This document shows positions 53,661 through 61,553 of a stretch of 64,000 bases of DNA, one piece after another (positions within the stretch are counted from its first letter, which is position 1; each line of letters begins with the position of its first letter). The notes beneath the pieces are model-generated. The model saw only the letters and a list, made by a program, of their open reading frames with translations. It was not told the origin of the DNA and made no database searches. The stretch comes from Kofleriaceae bacterium. GTDB lineage: Bacteria > Myxococcota_A > Polyangia > Haliangiales > Haliangiaceae. Location: assembly GCA_013368795.1 (NCBI GenBank), contig JABFXX010000184.1, forward strand, positions 1-64,000. The letters run 5' to 3'. A program made the translations under genes and the position numbers.

Positions 53661-54134
53661 GTGTTGTCATCGGCCGCGCCGTCTACGGTCGCCTCGTCTC
53701 TTCAGCGCTGGATTCTCCCGTCCGCCGAGATCCTCACCGTCGGGATCCCGTTCTGCGCGTTCAAGCTGCTCACCGGGCACATCGCGCTCGGCTCGCCATT
53801 CGCGCCGCTCGGCTACGCGCTGCTCGCGCTCGGCAGCATCGACCTCGTGCTCAACCTGGTCAACCTCGTCGCGCTGCTCGCGATGCGTCGCCGGATCAGC
53901 GCGGTGTGCCTGACCGAGGCTGCGCTGCGCCGGCGGGGCAGTGACGATATCGGCCTCGCGCTCGACGTCTTCCTGTCGTTCGGCCTCGTCGCGCTCGTCG
54001 TCGGCTGCGGCTTGCTCCTGCGTCTGCCTGCGTGGGCACTGCCGATCTGGAACATCGCCGTCGTGCTCAACGTCCTCGGTGCCGGCGTCGGCCGCCTGTT
54101 CGACGCCGTGCGCCGCGACCGCGCAGCGGCGTAG
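53661..54134 (+). CDS. Four-TM hypothetical membrane protein
   Basis: A 157-residue protein from GTG 53661 with hydrophobic segments around ILTVGIPFCAFKLL, YALLALGSIDLVLNLVNLVALLAM, VFLSFGLVALVVGCGLLL and WNIAVVLNVLGAGVGRL. Basic residues (RRR) lie between segments 2 and 3. No family recognised. It is followed by a small cytochrome-c-motif lipoprotein. Confidence 0.65.
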   Translation: MLSSAAPSTVASSLQRWILPSAEILTVGIPFCAFKLLTGHIALGSPFAPLGYALLALGSIDLVLNLVNLVALLAMRRRISAVCLTEAALRRRGSDDIGLALDVFLSFGLVALVVGCGLLLRLPAWALPIWNIAVVLNVLGAGVGRLFDAVRRDRAAA

Positions 54135-54210
54135 GTGTACGAATGCTGCACCATGCAGCTGTCACATGTTGTGAGGGCAGCTAGGTCGGGCCGTGACCGA
54201 AGATCGGGGC

Positions 54211-54558
54211 ATGGGGACCTTCGTGAAGATCGTGGCGTCGCTGGTACTGGTGACGGCGTGTGCACAACCGAACGAGAGCTCGACGACGGCAGAGCTCACC
54301 GCGTGGGACGAGGCGCTGCCGGCGCTCTCGTCGACGTGCGCGGCTTGCCATGGCGGGTCTGGGCAGGTGGCGGGAATCGACTTCCTCGCCGGTAGCTCGA
54401 GCGAGGAGATCCGGCAGACCCTCATCGCGTCGGGCGTGATCGACTTCGCGAATCCGTACGCCAGCCGGATCCTGACCAAGGGAATTCACGAAGGCCCGTG
54501 GTTCAGCGCCGAGCAGGTCGACGCGATCCTGGCGTGGATCGAGAGCGAGCAGCCCTGA
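54211..54558 (+). CDS. Small lipoprotein with one cytochrome-c heme motif
   Basis: A 115-residue lipoprotein (lipobox VTAC) with CAACHGG, a CxxCH heme-attachment site, and the typical C-terminal EQVDAILAWIE helix of c-type cytochromes/planctomycete-type domains. ATG 54211 gives a proper signal peptide; the GTG at 54193 is alternative. Possible electron-carrier or heme-binding sensor at the membrane. It overlaps the convergent gene by 56 bases. Confidence 0.72.
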   Translation: MGTFVKIVASLVLVTACAQPNESSTTAELTAWDEALPALSSTCAACHGGSGQVAGIDFLAGSSSEEIRQTLIASGVIDFANPYASRILTKGIHEGPWFSAEQVDAILAWIESEQP

Positions 54559-55084
54559 GCCCAGCGTCGAGCTGAGAAAACATCTGCGCGAGCCTGCCGC
54601 GTCCTTCGCGACGAGCCGGCATGCGCCCCACGAGCTTGCGAAGCGGCGGCGTCGCGCGGCGGAGCGCCAGCTGGAGCTCCTTGTCTCCGACGCGCGGATC
54701 ATCTGCCGCGAGCTCGCGCGCGTGTGCCGCATACACGATCGGTCCGAGGAGATGATTGATCTGATGCGGCGTGGCGATCGGGTGCGTGTACGCGCTCGCC
54801 GCGGCGAGGCCTGCTGCGCGAGCGGCGGCAGAGGCGATCGGGTCGCGGACCTCGCGCGACGCCGCGAGTGCGCCCCACGCCAGTGCTCGCAGGCTCGCCG
54901 TGCGCTTGCCGCTGCGCGCGAATGCTCTCGCTCCCTCGATCGCGTTGCGCGCACGCGTGTCGGAACGGGCCACCGCTTCGAACAGCGGCAGCGCTCGCGC
55001 GGCGGACGCGGCAGCCCAGCGCGCGACGACGCGGAGATCCGTCTCGGTCAGCGTCAGCCGCTTGGCGGGTTTCTTCGCTTGCAT
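54503..55084 (-). CDS. Imm-5-like putative immunity protein
   Basis: A 193-residue alpha-helical protein. DLRVVARWAAASAARALPLFEAVARSDTRARNAIEGARAFARSGKR and the following ALRALAWGALAASREV resemble the Imm-5 type immunity proteins that neutralise toxins of polymorphic systems. No toxin gene is adjacent. The C-terminal 20 residues overlap the neighbouring gene's end and look unconserved. ATG 55084. Confidence 0.55.
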   Translation of the reverse strand: MQAKKPAKRLTLTETDLRVVARWAAASAARALPLFEAVARSDTRARNAIEGARAFARSGKRTASLRALAWGALAASREVRDPIASAAARAAGLAAASAYTHPIATPHQINHLLGPIVYAAHARELAADDPRVGDKELQLALRRATPPLRKLVGRMPARREGRGRLAQMFSQLDAGLRAARSRSTPGSRRPARR

Positions 55085-55124
55085 CGTGGCGCGCAGCTTA
55101 CTCGCTGCGAGCGCCTCGGCCGAA

Positions 55125-55505
55125 CTACTGCTTCGTGCTCGCGTCGACCTTCTCGTTCGCGGCACGGGCCTTCGCGGCTGCGCTGAAGACCGGGCAGTCG
55201 GAGTTCGTCAGCACCCAGACCGCATCGTTGAGGCAGAGATCGAGGTCGAACAGGTCGCAGGTAGCGCCGGTCTCGTCGATCACGCGCGCGTCGAAGGTGT
55301 CGCACCCAACATCGAGGCTGAACGACTCGCCAGGAAGCAGGACGTCACCGTGGAGAAGGTTGGGGCCAAAGTCCGGGTTGTCGATCTCGGTGAGTCGAAT
55401 GTCCACGATCGCAAAATCGGAGTGGTTCTCGACCGTCAGGGAGCCCGAGTCATCAGTGCACGAAGCGAGCGCAACGACCAGAGCAAGACAGATGTTGAGG
55501 CGCAT
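55125..55505 (-). CDS. Small Cys-containing lipoprotein
   Basis: A 126-residue lipoprotein (lipobox ALASC, Cys17). The body contains SGSLTVENHSDFAIVDIRLTEID and an acidic Cys-bearing region (CDTFD, ATCDLFDLDLCLND, NSDCPVF) that may form disulfides. ATG at 55505 preferred to the ATG at 55529 because it starts the signal peptide. No family recognised. Confidence 0.65.
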   Translation of the reverse strand: MRLNICLALVVALASCTDDSGSLTVENHSDFAIVDIRLTEIDNPDFGPNLLHGDVLLPGESFSLDVGCDTFDARVIDETGATCDLFDLDLCLNDAVWVLTNSDCPVFSAAAKARAANEKVDASTKQ

Positions 55506-55666
55506 CCAGCACGGAACAGCAATGTCCATGCCGGGCAAATCGCATCCATGCATTGGACGTGCATCGCGCGGAGCGTGCGCAGATGCCGCAGCCGCCTCTC
55601 CGGCGCTCGGTCGCAGTACCGAAGTGTCGACTCGCGGTGGGCACGCTGGTGGCATCAATCGAATCG

Positions 55667-56599
55667 GTGACAGCGCACATCAAGACGGGAACTGCAGCGT
55701 GGGCAGACCGCAGCCTCGTCGAGAGCGGCTTCTATCCCGACGACGTGCGTAGCCCCGAGGCCAAGCTGCGCTACTACGCCTCGCAGTTTCCGATCGTCGA
55801 GAACGACTCCACCTACTGGGCGTTTCCAGATGCCGACCGCATTGCCACCTGGGCCAACCGCGCACCCGATGGCTTCACGATGAGCATCAAGGCGCATGCA
55901 CTACTGACGCAGCACTACGCGAGCGCGCGCGGCCTTCCCCGTGATGTACGCGATGGCCTGTCACGCGAGCTGCGCGCGAAGCCGCATCTCTATCCGAAGG
56001 ATCTCGGCCCCGAGGTCATGCGCGAGCTCACGCGCCGGTTTCGTGACGCCCTCGCGCCACTCGAGGACGCCGGCAAGCTCGGCGTCGTGCTGTTTCAGTT
56101 CCCGGTCTGGTTCCCGATCTCCGCGGCGAACAAGGCCGAGCTCGAGCGCATCCGCGATGCATTCGCCGATCTCCGCGTCGCGATCGAGCTGCGCAACGAG
56201 ACCTGGATGTCCGAGGACAATCGTAACGAGACGCTCGAGCTCCTCGCCGACAACGATCTCATCTATGTCTGCGTCGACGAGCCGCAGGGCTTCGTCGCGT
56301 CGATTCCACCCGTCGTTGCCGCGACCAGCGAGACCGCCGTCATCCGCATGCACGGCCGCAACCCCGCGCGCTGGCGCGACCGCTCGCATGGCCGCCGCAG
56401 TCCCGGCTGGCCGTACCTCTACTCGCACGACGAGCTTGCCGAGTGGGCGTCGCGCATCCGCGCCCTGGCCTCACGCACCGACGAGGTGCACGTGATCTTC
56501 AGCAACGCGCCGCTGCCCAATGCCGTCCGCAACGCGCAGGAGCTCGCCGACATGCTCGCGCACCCGGCGATCGAGCCCACCGAGCACCACGCCCGCTGA
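55667..56599 (+). CDS. DUF72-family protein
   Basis: A 310-residue TIM-barrel-like DUF72 protein. Diagnostic pieces: KTGTAAWADRSLVESGFYP, LRYYASQFPIVENDSTYWAFP, APDGFTMSIKAHALLT, LGVVLFQFPVWFP, AIELRNETWM, and VIRMHGRNPARW. DUF72 proteins are widespread and of unknown enzymatic role. GTG 55667 (VTAHIKTG) is the best start since conservation begins there. Eight bases separate it from the convergent lipoprotein. Confidence 0.9.
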   Translation: MTAHIKTGTAAWADRSLVESGFYPDDVRSPEAKLRYYASQFPIVENDSTYWAFPDADRIATWANRAPDGFTMSIKAHALLTQHYASARGLPRDVRDGLSRELRAKPHLYPKDLGPEVMRELTRRFRDALAPLEDAGKLGVVLFQFPVWFPISAANKAELERIRDAFADLRVAIELRNETWMSEDNRNETLELLADNDLIYVCVDEPQGFVASIPPVVAATSETAVIRMHGRNPARWRDRSHGRRSPGWPYLYSHDELAEWASRIRALASRTDEVHVIFSNAPLPNAVRNAQELADMLAHPAIEPTEHHAR

Positions 56600-56607
56600 C
56601 CAGAGCG

Positions 56608-57342
56608 CTATTGCTGTTGAATGCCGTGCGGCGGTGCCGCGTTGACGAGCACGCCGGCACGACAGCGCACATTCACGGTCGAGAACGTCAGCCCGTCCTT
56701 CGCTGCCGAGAGCGTGTATTCCCCGACCGGGACGTTCGTGAACACCACGCCGCCATCGATGGACGTCGCGGTGAGCGCGCGGTCTGGAAACGGCACTTCC
56801 CCGTACGCGAAGTAGATCGGCCCGGAGCTCGCGGGCAGCGGCGGGTCGATCGTGACGGTTGCGCCCTCGACGCCCAGCGCATCGCCGCCGTAGGGCTCGG
56901 TGCCGGCACGCGATACGGTGGTGCTGATCTGGCAGCGCGTCGGATCCACCGTCACGCGCACGAGCGTCGCCAGGAGGTCGACCGTGTCATGGGTCGGGAC
57001 CTGGAACCCGAGCATCGCGATGCCGTCGCTCGTGATGTCGAGCGTCGCGCTCTGGTTCGGATAGAAGCCCTCCTGCGCGACCGAGAACGTCGCGGGGCCG
57101 CCGCTCGGGGCTTCGATCGAGAAGGTCCCATCGGTCGCGATGGTGGCGGTGACGGTCGGCGATTCGGTGACCGAGACGGTCGCGCCGCCGAGCGTGAGCC
57201 CCGCGGTATTTGGGCCGAACACGAAGGCATGGCCGGTGATCATCGCGGGCGGACCATCGTTGGGGAGCCAGCTCGCGGTCGGATCGGCGGGGTCACCACA
57301 CGCAGGGACAAGCAAGGCGAAGATGGCGGCTACTTTGTGCAC
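56608..57342 (-). CDS. Hypothetical lipoprotein with CarboxypepD-reg-like strands
   Basis: A 244-residue lipoprotein (lipobox LVPAC, Cys15). Repeats of short beta motifs resemble carboxypeptidase-regulatory/Ig-like modules (GGATVSVTESPTVTATIATDGTFSIEAP; GATVTIDPPLP...GGVVFTNVPVGEYTLSAAKDGLT). Likely a surface adhesin-like or structural lipoprotein; no catalytic site. Confidence 0.72.
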   Translation of the reverse strand: MHKVAAIFALLVPACGDPADPTASWLPNDGPPAMITGHAFVFGPNTAGLTLGGATVSVTESPTVTATIATDGTFSIEAPSGGPATFSVAQEGFYPNQSATLDITSDGIAMLGFQVPTHDTVDLLATLVRVTVDPTRCQISTTVSRAGTEPYGGDALGVEGATVTIDPPLPASSGPIYFAYGEVPFPDRALTATSIDGGVVFTNVPVGEYTLSAAKDGLTFSTVNVRCRAGVLVNAAPPHGIQQQ

Positions 57343-57442
57343 GGCGGCACGCTATCTCGAATTGGTCGAGGAGGCGCGCCGGCGCTGCGCCCGACGAACA
57401 CCGTAACGCCCGACGCTACACGTGCTCACCCGTTCGGGCACC

Positions 57443-59017
57443 TCACGACGCGAGCGCAACGACCTCGTCGGCCGCCTCGCTCGTCGGTGCGGGGTGTGTT
57501 GCCTCACCGCCGAGCGTCGGCAGCTCGCGAAGCCGGAACCACACCAGCGTCGCGACGCTCGCGATCAGCGCACCACACGCGAGCGCGAGCACGGTGATTC
57601 CGTGCGTGAACGCGTCACGTGCCGCGACGAGAACAGCGTCACCGACGGCGGTCGGCAGCGTGCGCGCAACTTCGATCGCGCCGCTGATCGTGTCGGTCGC
57701 AGCAGCGCGCGCGGTCGTCGGCAGCCCGTCGGGGAGCGCACCGCCGACCGAGCCGCGATAGATGAACGTGAACAGCGAGCCGAACGTCGCGATGCCGAGC
57801 GCGAACCCGAGCTCCGCGCAGGTCTCCGAGATCGCTGCCGCAGAGCCGGCCTTCTCGGGCACGACCGAGCTCATCACGATGCCGCTGCTGAGCGTGACGA
57901 TCGGCGCGCAGCCTGCCTGGAACAGCACCAGCGCGATCACGACGGGCACGACACCCGAGGACGCGTCGAGCCTCGCGAGCAGCAGCACGCCCGGCAACGA
58001 GGCGACGAGCGCGATCGTGATGAGGTACGCCGGCCGGATCCGCTTCGCGAGCACGGGCGTCGCGAGCAGCATCACGACCATCGCGGCGACGCCGGGAAGC
58101 GTCAACAGTCCGGCCTCGAGCGGCGACAGCCCGACGACGAGCTGCAGATACTGGCTCGTGAATAGCATCGTGCCGCCGGTGAGCGAGATGCCGAACATCG
58201 CCGACACCGCGGTCGTGAAGCGCTTGTTGCGGAACAGCGCGAGGTCGAGAAGTGGGTCGCTCAGGTGTTGCTGGCGGCGTACGAACACGAGGCCGACGCC
58301 GATGCCGGCCGCGATCGCCAGGAGCGGCACGCCCGCCGGTCCGTGCTTCGCGATCTCCTTGAGGCCATAGATCGTCGGGAGCAGTGCACCGAGCGACAGC
58401 GCGACGCTCGCGAGATCGATGCGGCCGGCGTTCGGTGCCTTGTACTCGGGCAGCAGCACGGGCGCGGTGACGAGCAGCAGCAACATCACGGGCACGCCCA
58501 TCAGGAACACCGAGCCCCACCAGAACCGCTCGAGCAGCGCGCCGCCGGCGAGCGGACCGATCGCCATGCCGCCCATGAAGCACACCATCCAGATCGAGAT
58601 CGCAAAGCCGCGCTGCCGCTCGTCGCGAAACATGTTCGTGATGAGTGCGAGAATCGATGGCGCGATCGTGGCGCCGGCGATGCCGAGTAGCATGCGCGCG
58701 ACGATCAGCAGCTCCGCCGTCGGAGCGAAGGCCGCCGCGATCGAGGCGAGCCCGAAGCCGGCGCCGCCGCACATCAGCAGCTTGCGTCGCCCGATGCGAT
58801 CGCCGAGCGTGCCCATCGTGACCATGAAGCCCGCGAGCAAGAAGCCGTAGCTGTCCATGATCCACAGCTGCTGCGCGCTGTCGGCGCCGAGGCTCACGCT
58901 GATGTGCGGCAGCGCGAGAATCATCACGGACACGTCGAGCGAGACGAGCAGGGTAGGCAGGGCAAGGATCGCGAGGCCGATCCATTCACGAGTACCAGCG
59001 CGGGCAGGGGCAGTCAT
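57443..59017 (-). CDS. MFS transporter, DHA2 (14-TM) family
   Basis: A 524-residue polytopic protein of the EmrB/QacA drug:proton antiporter group. Motif A GTLGDRIGRRKLLMCGG, motif D1-like LDVSVMILALPHI near the start, motif C PLAGGALLERF, and about fourteen hydrophobic helices are visible. Substrate unknown; DHA2 proteins expel lipophilic and cationic compounds. It is divergent from the metallothionein-like gene with a 209-base shared upstream region. Confidence 0.9.
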   Translation of the reverse strand: MTAPARAGTREWIGLAILALPTLLVSLDVSVMILALPHISVSLGADSAQQLWIMDSYGFLLAGFMVTMGTLGDRIGRRKLLMCGGAGFGLASIAAAFAPTAELLIVARMLLGIAGATIAPSILALITNMFRDERQRGFAISIWMVCFMGGMAIGPLAGGALLERFWWGSVFLMGVPVMLLLLVTAPVLLPEYKAPNAGRIDLASVALSLGALLPTIYGLKEIAKHGPAGVPLLAIAAGIGVGLVFVRRQQHLSDPLLDLALFRNKRFTTAVSAMFGISLTGGTMLFTSQYLQLVVGLSPLEAGLLTLPGVAAMVVMLLATPVLAKRIRPAYLITIALVASLPGVLLLARLDASSGVVPVVIALVLFQAGCAPIVTLSSGIVMSSVVPEKAGSAAAISETCAELGFALGIATFGSLFTFIYRGSVGGALPDGLPTTARAAATDTISGAIEVARTLPTAVGDAVLVAARDAFTHGITVLALACGALIASVATLVWFRLRELPTLGGEATHPAPTSEAADEVVALAS

Positions 59018-59226
59018 GACAGGCTCCTTCGTTGGAGGCCGTCAGCCGGGCCTCTGTACGCACGACGAACCAGCCGGCGCCCGATCGACACGCCGCGGGC
59101 GAAAAGTTCGGTCTCGCTCGAACGGTTGTGATTTCCAGGACATCGGCGCGCTGTAATGCCGGCCGACCCGTCGCGTCTCCTAGACGAACGCACGCACTAC
59201 CGCGTGCTTCCAACCGGAGAAGAGAC

Positions 59227-59349
59227 ATGACCACGAACAAGAATCGGGAACAGAACCAGAAGTGTCGTTGCGAGCAGGGCGAGCGTTGCACCTGCGGTAC
59301 GAGCTGCGCGTGCAAGGCGTGCGGTTGCGGCAAGCAGTGCGGTAAGTAA
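59227..59349 (+). CDS. Metallothionein-like Cys-rich peptide
   Basis: A 40-residue peptide, too short to have its own line in the track; it is the 3' end of a 105-codon ORF. It starts at an ATG after CGGAGAAGAGAC (GGAGAAG site) and has nine cysteines in 28 residues, mostly as CxC: KCRCEQGERCTCGTSCACKACGCGKQC. Such spacing fits a small metal-binding metallothionein or metal chaperone. It is followed directly by a strong terminator, which supports it being a real monocistronic gene. Confidence 0.75.
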   Translation: MTTNKNREQNQKCRCEQGERCTCGTSCACKACGCGKQCGK

Positions 59350-59372
59350 GTCAGCTTTGCGATGAAGCGAAG

Positions 59373-59404
59373 GGACGCGCGAGAAGGCGCGTCCTTCTTC
59401 GTTT
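59373..59404 (+). terminator. Rho-independent terminator after the metallothionein-like gene
   Basis: GGACGCGC, a six-base loop (GAGAAG), GCGCGTCC, then TTCTTCGTTTT. Eight perfect stem pairs followed by a T-rich tract, 24 bases after the stop codon. The clearest intrinsic terminator in the window. Confidence 0.85.
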
Positions 59405-59447
59405 TCGGCGCAGGGCCGCTGACGAACTACACTGACGGCAGGAAGCC

Positions 59448-59918
59448 ATGACGAACGAAGAACGATTCCTACGCGAAGCCATCGAGCTCGCCCGCGCCAA
59501 TGTCGCCAGAGGCGGACGGCCCTTTGGGGCGGTCGTCGTCAAAGACGGTGCGGTCCTCGCAACGGGCGTCAACGAAATTTTGAGCTCCAACGATCCAACC
59601 GCGCACGCGGAGCTGAACGCGGTCCGCGCGGCAAGCCAGAAGCTCGGTTCGCCCGACCTCCGAGGCTGCGCCGTCTACGCGAGTGGTCATCCATGTCCGA
59701 TGTGCATGGCCGCGATGAGGCTCGCTGGCATCGCGGAGGTCACATACGCCTATTCCAACGAGGACGGCGAGGCGTTCGGCCTCTCCACGGCCGCGCTCTA
59801 TGCAGAGCTCGCCAGACCCTTCTCCGAACAGTCGATGCGGATCAGACACGTGCCAGTTCGCCTGGAGTCGGGCCCAGATCTCTACGCGGAGTGGCTGCAT
59901 AGGCAGCCGAAGTCGTAG
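59448..59918 (+). CDS. Nucleoside/guanine deaminase (CDA fold)
   Basis: A 156-residue zinc-dependent deaminase. GGRPFGAVVVKDG, the HAE of TAHAELNAVRAA (zinc His and catalytic Glu) and PCPMCMAAMRLAG (two zinc Cys) are the complete active site. DPTAHAE with GRPFGAV favours guanine deaminase/nucleoside deaminase over tRNA adenosine deaminase TadA. The ATG has a GGCAGGAAG site. Substrate choice cannot be settled from motifs alone. Confidence 0.88.
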   Translation: MTNEERFLREAIELARANVARGGRPFGAVVVKDGAVLATGVNEILSSNDPTAHAELNAVRAASQKLGSPDLRGCAVYASGHPCPMCMAAMRLAGIAEVTYAYSNEDGEAFGLSTAALYAELARPFSEQSMRIRHVPVRLESGPDLYAEWLHRQPKS

Positions 59919-59998
59919 GGTGCCCGCACCGCAACAGCGGCGCTCGCACGCGGCGTCGGCGGCCCCGCCATTGCACTCGCAGGTGCGGGAAGGTCTTC

Positions 59999-61234
59999 TT
60001 GTTCGAGCTTGCCAAGAATGGCGTGGCGATCGCGATCGTCGCCCACGCTCTGATCGGCATTTCACTCGTGTGGGACAAGGTGCTGCTCCAAAGTCCCGGC
60101 ACCCGCAATCTATACAGCTACACGTTCTGGCTCGGCGCGATCAGCGTCTTCGGGTTGCTTCTCATCCCCTTCGGCTACGAGTCGCCGCCCGTCGCGGTGA
60201 TCGCCCTCGCGTTTGTCGCCGGGTTCGTGCACCTCGTCGGCATCTACTTCTACTACGACGCGCTGAAGCGCGGCGAAGCGTCCGAGTCGCTGGCGGTGAT
60301 GGGCGGCTTCTCACCCGTCGCCACCGGAGCAATCGGTTACTTCCTGCTCTCCCGACAGATGTCCTCGGGACAGCTCATCGGATTCGCGTTGATGACGGGC
60401 GGCGGCTTCGTGATGTTCTTTTCCGAGAACATGCATCTGAAACGGCTCCTGCCGCCGATGCTGCTCGCTTCCGGGCTCCTTGGCCTGGTCAACGTTCTGG
60501 GAAAGCTCGTGTACAACCGGACTGACTTCGTCAGCGGCTACGTCTGGTTCACCATCGGCACGTTCGTCGCCGCGGTCGGAATGCTGGCTCGACCCTCGTG
60601 GCGTCGACAGATCTTCGCCGAATCCGGCCAGGCGAAGCCGCGTAGTCGCTTCTGGTACTTCGTCAACCGCTTCATCTCCGGGGTGGGCTCGTTCCTGGTG
60701 TTCTACGCGATCAGCCTCGCCCATCCGGCGATCGTCGACTCGATCATGGGAGTTCGTTACGCGATCATCTTCATCGCGGCATACCTCCTCACACGGCTGC
60801 GACCCGACTGGCTGAAGGAGAACTTCGGCGGCTGGCAGCTCGTCACCAAGGTCGCGGCCACGTCTCTCGTTGCCGCCGGGCTCGTGATCGTGGGCCTCGA
60901 GGGCAAAGGCACGGGCGGTGGCAGTCCAACCGCGTCGATGGAATCCCGTGCGCGCTCGCCGCATTCACTGGGCGAGGTGCGCCACCAACACGATCGTAAC
61001 AAAGCGCGCGATGCGCCCGGCGATGTCGATCGAGATGAAGGTCCGGAAGCGGATTCCGATCACACCGGCGAACAGCGCGACGACCACCTGTGGCGGAATC
61101 CCGACGGTCGCGCCCAGCGCGATCATGAGCAGCTCGCTCTTCTGCCACCTGGCACCGAGCTCGCGAGCCTTCGCGATGCGGGCCTCGAGCTTCGGGCGTC
61201 TCTTCGCGCCCGCCTTGGCGAGCCCGCGCGCTGA
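59999..61234 (+). CDS. EamA/DMT-like transporter with an atypical C-terminal tail
   Basis: A 411-residue ORF from a TTG start with GGGAAGG upstream. Residues about 1-305 hold about ten hydrophobic helices typical of EamA-family permeases (YFYYDALKRGEASESLAVMG, GQLIGFALMTGGGFVMFFSE, FISGVGSFLVFYAISLAHPAIVDSIMGVRYAIIFIAAYLL). The remaining 100 residues are hydrophilic and basic/acidic with no conserved pattern (HQHDRNKARDAPGDVDRDEGPEADSD) and are antisense to the convergent DedA-like gene. The functional protein probably ends near residue 305; a lost stop codon or frameshift is possible. Confidence 0.75.
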   Translation: MFELAKNGVAIAIVAHALIGISLVWDKVLLQSPGTRNLYSYTFWLGAISVFGLLLIPFGYESPPVAVIALAFVAGFVHLVGIYFYYDALKRGEASESLAVMGGFSPVATGAIGYFLLSRQMSSGQLIGFALMTGGGFVMFFSENMHLKRLLPPMLLASGLLGLVNVLGKLVYNRTDFVSGYVWFTIGTFVAAVGMLARPSWRRQIFAESGQAKPRSRFWYFVNRFISGVGSFLVFYAISLAHPAIVDSIMGVRYAIIFIAAYLLTRLRPDWLKENFGGWQLVTKVAATSLVAAGLVIVGLEGKGTGGGSPTASMESRARSPHSLGEVRHQHDRNKARDAPGDVDRDEGPEADSDHTGEQRDDHLWRNPDGRAQRDHEQLALLPPGTELASLRDAGLELRASLRARLGEPAR

Positions 61235-61465
61235 CAGATACAGCGACGCGTGCGTCACCGACTGACCCAGCGCTGTGATCACGGCGAGGACGATCAGCTT
61301 TGGAACGCTGTACGAGGACGCAGCGCCGAGCGCGATCATCGCGGCCTCGCTGTTCGCGAGCGGGAACACCCCCGACAGGATCGCGAACAGGAACATCGCG
61401 ACGTAGATCCCGCCAAAGCTGTCGAGCGTCTGCAGGACCGACTGCACGCTCAAAGGGCGTAGCAC
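60965..61465 (-). CDS. DedA/SNARE-associated-like small membrane protein
   Basis: A 166-residue protein with hydrophobic helices (GGIYVAMFLFAILSGVFPLANSEAAMIALGA, PKLIVLAVITALGQSVTHASLYLSARGLAK, LLMIALGATVGIPPQVVVALFAGVIGIRFRTFISIDIAGRIARFVTIV). PxxNxE at the first re-entrant region and GIPP near the second are typical of the VTT/DedA-like YqaA group. Antisense overlap of 270 bases with the EamA tail. Codon bias favours this strand in the overlap. Confidence 0.72.
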   Translation of the reverse strand: MLRPLSVQSVLQTLDSFGGIYVAMFLFAILSGVFPLANSEAAMIALGAASSYSVPKLIVLAVITALGQSVTHASLYLSARGLAKAGAKRRPKLEARIAKARELGARWQKSELLMIALGATVGIPPQVVVALFAGVIGIRFRTFISIDIAGRIARFVTIVLVAHLAQ

Positions 61466-61553
61466 GGGCGGAAGCGGTGCACACGATTGTGGGCACCGGG
61501 TCGACCTATTTTCTCAGATTGCGCTCGGCGGTTTCCTCGCCGTATGAGACGGC

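Noticed and set aside
59032-59349. 105-aa ORF as the gene at the metallothionein locus
   Set aside because: The first 65 codons are non-conserved-looking and lie in the shared promoter region; the internal ATG at 59227 has the ribosome site and begins the Cys-rich peptide.
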